A stretch of 64,000 nt of DNA. It comes from Streptomyces sp. NBC_01304 (GTDB lineage Bacteria; Actinomycetota; Actinomycetes; Streptomycetales; Streptomycetaceae). This document shows positions 58,976 to 64,000 of the stretch, piece after piece. The translations under genes and the position numbers were made by a program. The DNA is taken from contig NZ_CP109055.1 in the NCBI RefSeq assembly GCF_035975855.1, forward strand, positions 2,914,001-2,978,000, read 5' to 3'. Each line of letters starts with the position of its first letter. The first letter of the stretch is position 1. The notes beneath the pieces were generated by a model, which did no database searches, had not been told where the DNA came from, and saw nothing but the letters and a program-made list of their open reading frames with translations.

Positions 58976-61132
58976 ATGTTCCGCGCACCTCTCACCAGAC
59001 GCCGCCTGGCCTCGTCCCTGTGCTGCGCCCTCGCCGTCGCCTGGGCCCCCCTCGCGTCCGCGCCCGCCGCGAGCGCCGCCCCTTCCGGCAACGGGCCGGC
59101 GGGCGTCGCCGCGGCCAAGCCGCTGCCGGGCGGGCTCGGCCCCTGCGTACCGGGCAACTGCCCGCCCGACGGGGTGTATCCGCCGATCAACAACAACGCG
59201 ATCCGGTACCGCGACAACGGCATCAACGTGTACGTAGGTGCGGACTTCCTCGTCCGCGGGAGTGCGGCGGAGGCGGAGGGCCGGGTCGTGGTGCTCGGCG
59301 ACTTCGACCAGAACAAGACGGCGGGCGTCAGCGGCATCTACAACGTGGGCGAGGCGGGCGTCGGCTCCAGGGTCGCCCCGCCCGTGGGCGCAGACTGGCT
59401 CACCACCGGCGGGAAGGTCACCGTGGCGAGCGGCCAGCGGCTCCTCGCCGACGAAGGCGTCGTACGGTACGCCGACACCGCGACCGGCACGATCGACGCC
59501 CAGCAGAAGGTCAAGGACGCCGACGCGGCCACGCCGTACAAGGCCCTGCGCGACCAGCTCACCGAGGCCAGCAAGTGCTACGCCTACCCGCCGCCTGCCG
59601 GAACGCCCCGCACCCCGACGGGAACGGCCGTGCACACGGGCGGCGAGACCCTGTTCACCGGTGACGGCACCTCCGCGATCCAGGTGTTCAACGTCGACTT
59701 CGACATGCAGAGCGGGGGCGGCGGACAGGAGGGCATCCGCTTCGCGAACATCCCGGCCGACGCCACCGTCCTGATCAACATGCTCGGGACGAAGCGCGTC
59801 ATCAACACCTACGCCGGCTCGATCGACGACAGCAGCCAGCTCAACCAGATGCGCAGCAGACTGCTGTGGAACTTCCCCGACGCGACCTCCGTCGAGATCA
59901 AGGGCAGCGGCCAGTTCCAGGGCAGCGTGCTCATCGGCAACCAGTCCTCCATGACCACGGTCAGCGTGCCCGGCATGAACGGGCGCTTCTTCACCACCGG
60001 TTCGCTCACCCACACCAGTTCGGCGACGGGCGGCGGCGGCCAGGAGTTCCACAACTATCCCTTCAACGGGGACCTGCCGGACTGCGCCACGGCGCCCGTC
60101 AAGGGAGAGGTGAAGGTCCGCAAGACGGACCTGGCAACCGGAAACCCCCTCGACGGGGCCGAGTTCGAGCTGTGGAAGGAGACGAACGGGACCACCGGCC
60201 TCCAGACGGGCGGCGCCACCCCGGACACGAAGACCGGCGCCACCTGCACCACCCCGGCGGCGGGCGAGTGCGTACAGACGGTCGAGACCGGCACGTACTA
60301 CTGGCGCGAGACGAAGGCCCCGGACGGGTACGAGCTGCCCGACCCGAACGTCTTCGGGCCGTTGACCCTCACCGCGGCCAATTCCTCGCAGGGCGTATCG
60401 GTCACCGCCCCCAACAGACGCGAGGCAGACGTCACCAGGCTGAGCGACGTGAAGGTCCTCAAGACGGACAGCCGGACGGGCAGGCCGCTGGCCGGAGCCG
60501 TCTTCCAGCTGTGGCGCGAGAGCAACGCGGCGCCCGGACTCCAGCAGACCGGAAACGCCCCGGACACCGAGATCGGCACCCCGTGCACGACGAGCGACAC
60601 CGGAGTGTGCGCGCGGAACGTCTCGCTCGGCACGTACTACTGGGTCGAGACACGGCCCCCGTCCGGGTACGACCTGCCCGCCGACCCGGTGTTCGGTCCG
60701 CTGACCCTCACCACCGCCAACACCTCCCAGGGTGTCTCGGTGACCGCCAAGAACACCAAGCGGGACGCCCCCGTCGAGCCCAAGGGCTCGCTCTCCGTAC
60801 GCAAGCTGGACAAGCGGACCGGCAGGCCGCTGGCCGGGGCGGTGTTCCAGCTGTGGCGCGAGACCAACGGCACGGCGGGCCTGCGGACGGGCGGGCCGCG
60901 TCCTGACACGGCCGTCGGGTCGGGGTGCGCCACCGACGGCCGGGGGCGCTGCGTCTTCGGCAAGCTGAAGCTCGGTACGTACTACCTGAAGGAGACCGCC
61001 GTCCCGGACGGCTACGTCCTCCCGAGGAACCCGGTGAGCGGCCCGCACCGGGTGACGGCCGCCAACGCGACGAAGGGCGTCACTGTCCGGCTGGTGAACC
61101 AGCGCGGCGCCGGACACAAGGGCAAGGGCTGA
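58976..61132 (+). CDS. Secreted choice-of-anchor-A / CnaB (SpaA-like) repeat protein
   Basis: A 718-residue surface or secreted protein. A signal peptide (RRRLASSLCC...ASAAP, cleaved about residue 35) is followed by a choice-of-anchor-A domain (about 60-370, INVYVGADFLVRGSAAEAEGRVVVLGDFD ... VLINMLGT ... GQFQGSVLIG), a fold seen in adhesins. Then come three CnaB/prealbumin-like repeats of about 110 residues. Each keeps the isopeptide triad: Lys in V(R/L)K(T/L)D, Glu in (R/V/K)ET, and Asn near the end (APN, AKN, LVN). Such domains self-crosslink and resist proteases. There is no LPxTG motif or C-terminal helix, so anchoring is unclear and the protein may be released. Confidence 0.82.
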   Translation: MFRAPLTRRRLASSLCCALAVAWAPLASAPAASAAPSGNGPAGVAAAKPLPGGLGPCVPGNCPPDGVYPPINNNAIRYRDNGINVYVGADFLVRGSAAEAEGRVVVLGDFDQNKTAGVSGIYNVGEAGVGSRVAPPVGADWLTTGGKVTVASGQRLLADEGVVRYADTATGTIDAQQKVKDADAATPYKALRDQLTEASKCYAYPPPAGTPRTPTGTAVHTGGETLFTGDGTSAIQVFNVDFDMQSGGGGQEGIRFANIPADATVLINMLGTKRVINTYAGSIDDSSQLNQMRSRLLWNFPDATSVEIKGSGQFQGSVLIGNQSSMTTVSVPGMNGRFFTTGSLTHTSSATGGGGQEFHNYPFNGDLPDCATAPVKGEVKVRKTDLATGNPLDGAEFELWKETNGTTGLQTGGATPDTKTGATCTTPAAGECVQTVETGTYYWRETKAPDGYELPDPNVFGPLTLTAANSSQGVSVTAPNRREADVTRLSDVKVLKTDSRTGRPLAGAVFQLWRESNAAPGLQQTGNAPDTEIGTPCTTSDTGVCARNVSLGTYYWVETRPPSGYDLPADPVFGPLTLTTANTSQGVSVTAKNTKRDAPVEPKGSLSVRKLDKRTGRPLAGAVFQLWRETNGTAGLRTGGPRPDTAVGSGCATDGRGRCVFGKLKLGTYYLKETAVPDGYVLPRNPVSGPHRVTAANATKGVTVRLVNQRGAGHKGKG
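60103..61104 (+). repeat. Three internal repeats encoding CnaB domains
   Basis: Units of about 320 bases begin near 60103, 60442 and 60784. They share long blocks, such as the stretches encoding RPLAGAVFQLWRE and GTYY(W/L)(R/V/K)ET. Units 2 and 3 are the closest pair, which suggests a recent duplication. Confidence 0.75.
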
Positions 61133-61138
61133 CCTGCC

Positions 61139-61831
61139 TCAGCCACCGCCTGCCGTTCCCGGCTTGGTCCCCCAGATGTAGAGCCGGTCGCCGGTGCCGA
61201 GCAGCGCGTACAGCCGCCCGGCATCCGGCACGGTCATGTTCACGCACCCGCCCGACCCCGAAAGGAACAGGTCGCGGCGGGTGCCGTGCAGCGCCTGGCC
61301 CCCGTTGAAGAACTGGGCGTACGGCATCGGAACGTCGTACAGCGTCGAGTGGTGGTCCCGGTTCTTCCAGTAGATCCGCTGCCAGCCGCGCCGCGTCTCC
61401 AGGCCGTCCCGCCCGCTGCGCACCGGCACCGGACCGAACACCAGGCGCCGCCCCACCTGCGTCCACAGGATCTGCCGGGTCAGGTCCACGCACGTCACCC
61501 GGTACGGCCGCGCGGGACAGGCCCGGCGGGCGGCGGGATCGCGGCGCGCGAGGTCGACGAGCAGCATGCGGTACGTCCGCAGCGACGCGGAACCGTCGGC
61601 CGGGCGCACCCCGAGGCGCCGCTGCAGCCGCCGGATCGCGACGCAGTCGGCGGCCGACTGGCGACCGTCGACGGGAAGCCGCAACTCCCGCTCCAGCTCA
61701 CGCTGGTAGGGCGCGGTGCCCGTCGTGCAGCGGGGGCCCGCGGCCGGGGCGGGGGCGGCAGCCGGGGCCGGGACGGCGCCGAGCGGCAGAAGCACGAATA
61801 CGGCGACGGCGGGGGCAGTCATCCAGCGCAT
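61139..61831 (-). CDS. L,D-transpeptidase (YkuD) family, secreted
   Basis: A 230-residue exported protein. A signal peptide (residues 1 to about 32) is followed by a short helical region with a YQRELERELRLPVDG ... RRLQRRLGV motif resembling a peptidoglycan-binding domain, then the catalytic domain with His182 (LHGTRRDLF) and Cys196 in SGSGGCVNM, the YkuD active site. It should make 3-3 crosslinks in peptidoglycan or attach proteins to it. ATGs at 61831 and 61822 both fit, the latter having better Shine-Dalgarno spacing. It is convergent with the CnaB-protein gene, six bases away. Confidence 0.85.
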   Translation of the reverse strand: MRWMTAPAVAVFVLLPLGAVPAPAAAPAPAAGPRCTTGTAPYQRELERELRLPVDGRQSAADCVAIRRLQRRLGVRPADGSASLRTYRMLLVDLARRDPAARRACPARPYRVTCVDLTRQILWTQVGRRLVFGPVPVRSGRDGLETRRGWQRIYWKNRDHHSTLYDVPMPYAQFFNGGQALHGTRRDLFLSGSGGCVNMTVPDAGRLYALLGTGDRLYIWGTKPGTAGGG

Positions 61832-61978
61832 CCCCCCAGGCTCACCACCCGGCGGTCCCCACCGCGCCGACCCGCCCGACACGCCCCCGATCGGGCCCCG
61901 CCCCACCACAGGGGCGGCCGGGAGTTGCCCTCTTCCTCACGCAAGGTTTACAGTGGCGCCCGATCGATCTCGATCACA

Positions 61979-62015
61979 GGGTTGTTACTCCTCCATTTGC
62001 TGGGGAGGCAAGGCC
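61979..62015 (+). promoter_or_regulatory. RAT-like ribonucleic antiterminator (BglG/LicT type)
   Basis: The leader starts GGGTTGTTACT and ends GGCAAGGCC, very close to the conserved ends of the RNA hairpin bound by BglG/SacY/LicT antiterminators (GGATTGTTACT...GGCAAAACC). The middle can pair (CTCC with GGAG). The 3' edge overlaps the terminator stem that follows, so the two are mutually exclusive. Confidence 0.72.
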
Positions 62016-62050
62016 TGGGAAGCGCCGTTGGCGCTACCCGGGCCTTTTTT
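62012..62050 (+). terminator. Intrinsic terminator overlapping the RAT element
   Basis: GGCCTGGG (62012-62019) pairs with CCCGGGCC (62037-62044). An inner AGCGCC pairs with GGCGCT, and a run of six T bases (62045-62050) follows. It is one of the few U-tract terminators in this window and sits 35 bases before the first possible PTS start, so it must be regulated. Confidence 0.8.
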
Positions 62051-62139
62051 GTTGCCCGGACCCGAGTGGGAGAGATCGCGGACCGATGCAAGACGGCACG
62101 GGCCAGGACGGCACGAGCCACGGGATGCAAGGACGCATC

Positions 62140-64000
62140 ATGAACACACCCGCACCGGGGACCGGCGCACTGGCGGAGAAGATTCTCCGCGGCGTCGGCG
62201 GACCCGAGAACGTCGAGAGCCTCACGCACTGCGCGACGCGGCTGCGCTTCCAGCTGCACGACGGGGACAAGGTCGACAAGGCCGCGCTCGACGCCCTCGG
62301 CGACGTCATGGGCACCGTCGCGCAGTCCGGCGACCGCTTCCAGATCGTGATCGGCGGCGCCGTCTCGCGCGTCTACTCCGAGATCATGAACCTGCCGTCG
62401 ATGAGTGGCGGCGGCACGGCGAAGCCGAAGTCCGACGCCGACGTCAAGGCCGAGATGCGCGCCAAGAGCCGCGGCCGCTACGCCGTGGTCGACAACTTCT
62501 TCGAGTACCTCTCGGACTCGTTCCGCCCGCTCATGGGCGTGCTCCTCGGCTCCTCGCTGATCATCGCGATCGCCTCGGTCCTCGACGCCCTCGGCTTCGT
62601 CGACTTCCGTGCCGCGGACAAGTCCGCGACCTGGGTGTTCGTCGACGCCATGTGGCGCTCGGTGCTGTACTTCCTGCCGATCTTCGTCGCGTACAACGCG
62701 GCCAAGAAGCTGAAGATCGACCCGTGGGTGGGCGCCGCCGTGATGGCCGCGGTGATGACCCCGAACTTCACGGGCATGCTCAACAAGGACTCCGGGATCC
62801 CCGGCATCACCTGCACCACCAACGGGACGCTCGGCACCCAGGAGTGCGTGGCGCACGTCTTCGGGCTGCCGATGCAGCTGAACGACTACGGCGGCCAGGT
62901 GTTCGTGCCGCTCCTGATGGTCGCCCTGCTCGCCCTGGTCTACAAGGGCCTGCAGCGGATCTTCCCCGAGGCCGTGCACATGGTCTTCGTGCCGTTCTTC
63001 AGCATGCTGATCATGATCCCGATCACCGCGTTCCTCATCGGCCCCATGGGCATCTGGGCCGGCAACGGCCTCGGCGAGGGCCTGTCCTGGCTGAACGGCA
63101 ACGCCCCGATCGTCTTCGCGATCATGATCCCGCTGATCTACCCGTTCCTGGTGCCGCTCGGCCTGCACTGGCCGCTGAACGCGCTGATGCTGGTGAACAT
63201 CAACACCCTGGGCTACGACTTCATCCAGGGCCCCATGGGCGCCTGGAACTTCGCCTGCTTCGGCGCGACCGCCGGTGTGCTGCTCCTCTCGGTGCGCCAC
63301 CGCGAGAAGGAAATGCGCCAGACCGCGACCGGCGCCCTGGCCGCGGGCCTGTTCGGCGGCATCTCCGAGCCTTCGCTGTACGGCATCCACCTGCGCTTCA
63401 AGCGGATCTACCCGCGCATGCTCGTGGGCTGCCTCGTGGGCGGCGTGCTCGTCGGCGTCCTGGGCGGCGTGGACACCAAGGCCTTCGCCTTCACCTCGCT
63501 GCTGACCATCCCGGTCTTCTCCCCGACGGGCACCTACGTCATCGCGATCACGGCGGCCTTCTTCACCTCGATGGCGCTCGTGTACTTCTCCGACTTCCGC
63601 ACTCCGGAGGACCGCGCGGCGGCCAACGCCGAGCGCGACGCGGCCGAGGCCGCGGAGCGCGGCGAGGACGCACCGGCCGACGAGCGCGAGCTCGTCTCGG
63701 TCGGCGCCACCGCCGGTTCGGCCGGTTCGGCCACTGGCTCCGTGTCCACGGTCAAGGCAACCGCCTCCGGCGCGGGTGCGGGCGTCGAGCTCGCGGCTCC
63801 GGTCGCGGGCCGCGTGGTCGGCCTCGACGAGGTCGGGGACCCGGTCTTCGCCTCCCGCGCGCTCGGTGAGGGCGTGGGCATCGAGCCGGCCGACGGCCAC
63901 GTCGTCGCCCCGGTCGCCGGCGAGCTGGTCACCGTCGTCGACACCGGACACGCCTTCGGCATCCGTACCGCGGACGACATCGAGGTGCTCGTCCACGTCG
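62140..64000 (+). CDS. PTS beta-glucoside-type permease EIIBCA (3' end outside window)
   Basis: The frame encodes 620 residues and runs off the window. EIIB occupies about 1-90, with Cys31 in VESLTHCATRLRF as phosphorylation site. EIIC (about 110-480) is a ten-helix membrane domain with the BglF-like GGISEPSLYGIHLRFKR. A linker leads to EIIA (from about 540, VFASRALGEGVGIEPADGHVVAPVAGELV), which is cut just at the LVHV segment holding its catalytic His. It would import and phosphorylate a sugar such as a beta-glucoside, using PEP. An in-frame ATG at 62086 with GGGAGAG upstream is an alternative start. The RAT/terminator leader predicts substrate-induced antitermination. Confidence 0.9.
   Translation, partial: MNTPAPGTGALAEKILRGVGGPENVESLTHCATRLRFQLHDGDKVDKAALDALGDVMGTVAQSGDRFQIVIGGAVSRVYSEIMNLPSMSGGGTAKPKSDADVKAEMRAKSRGRYAVVDNFFEYLSDSFRPLMGVLLGSSLIIAIASVLDALGFVDFRAADKSATWVFVDAMWRSVLYFLPIFVAYNAAKKLKIDPWVGAAVMAAVMTPNFTGMLNKDSGIPGITCTTNGTLGTQECVAHVFGLPMQLNDYGGQVFVPLLMVALLALVYKGLQRIFPEAVHMVFVPFFSMLIMIPITAFLIGPMGIWAGNGLGEGLSWLNGNAPIVFAIMIPLIYPFLVPLGLHWPLNALMLVNINTLGYDFIQGPMGAWNFACFGATAGVLLLSVRHREKEMRQTATGALAAGLFGGISEPSLYGIHLRFKRIYPRMLVGCLVGGVLVGVLGGVDTKAFAFTSLLTIPVFSPTGTYVIAITAAFFTSMALVYFSDFRTPEDRAAANAERDAAEAAERGEDAPADERELVSVGATAGSAGSATGSVSTVKATASGAGAGVELAAPVAGRVVGLDEVGDPVFASRALGEGVGIEPADGHVVAPVAGELVTVVDTGHAFGIRTADDIEVLVHV

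Noticed and set aside
61948..63996. 680-codon minus-strand open frame over the PTS gene
   Set aside because: It is a composition shadow (Glu/Arg/His-rich) opposite a clear EIIBCA sequence.

Overview
The window has the hallmarks of a Streptomyces (or very close actinomycete) chromosome. G+C is very high, third codon positions are almost all G or C, TTA codons are rare, and GTG and TTG starts are common. Family content also fits: an SSI-type protease inhibitor, a SAV2148-type HEPN protein, a SAV_2336/STAND/TPR protein, treY/treZ/glgX, and many secreted or Tat-exported proteins. I see no rRNA, tRNA, CRISPR array or insertion sequence. The first gene (MFS transporter) and the last gene (PTS permease) are cut by the window edges.

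Layout. 1-7.3 kb: the tail of an MFS gene coupled to a secreted beta-propeller protein, an APH-like kinase, a DEDDh exonuclease, a HEPN/PLD-like protein, and a two-gene set that resembles a copper amine oxidase split into two secreted polypeptides. 7.5-21.8 kb: glycogen-to-trehalose genes glgX (treX), treY and treZ, interleaved with an MFS exporter, a LysR regulator divergent from a lipoamide dehydrogenase, an M14 peptidase, an SSI inhibitor, an FHA protein and a GNAT acetyltransferase preceded by a possible leader peptide. 21.8-30.1 kb: an M24 peptidase, a LysE exporter divergent from a metallophosphoesterase, a PDZ membrane protein, a multicopper oxidase and a rifampin-phosphotransferase-like enzyme. 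30.1-36.9 kb: an ABC exporter (one permease carries a large lectin-like insert) divergent from a two-component system, then a P450. 37.2-48.0 kb: an accessory module of trypsin-EAD, VMAP, MoxR ATPase, a vWA-like/STAND/TPR giant protein, an HExxH peptide hydroxylase and a Trypco1 protein. 48.0-56.6 kb: a Cys-rich protein, an M81 (MlrC-like) peptidase and a complete oligopeptide ABC operon with an extra small membrane protein. 56.8-64 kb: a PASTA-less Ser/Thr kinase, a secreted CnaB-repeat protein, an L,D-transpeptidase, and a beta-glucoside-type PTS permease whose leader contains a BglG-type antiterminator/terminator switch.

The most interesting region is 37,247-47,964. Four genes on the + strand overlap or are closely spaced and encode what I read as a vWA-MoxR-VMAP ternary conflict system with a protease effector. 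Facing them is an HExxH enzyme whose N-terminus resembles the FxsA precursor of the FxSxx-COOH peptide system, and divergent from that is a Trypco1 protein. The parts belong to families already described. The arrangement looks unusual to me: a leader-like segment fused to a stand-alone hydroxylase with no radical-SAM maturase nearby, and the vWA fused to the STAND sensor. A second notable element is the RAT-like antitermination switch at 61,979-62,050, unexpected in such a GC-rich genome. A third is that TTA codons fall in both glgX and treY, which suggests bldA control of trehalose production from glycogen.
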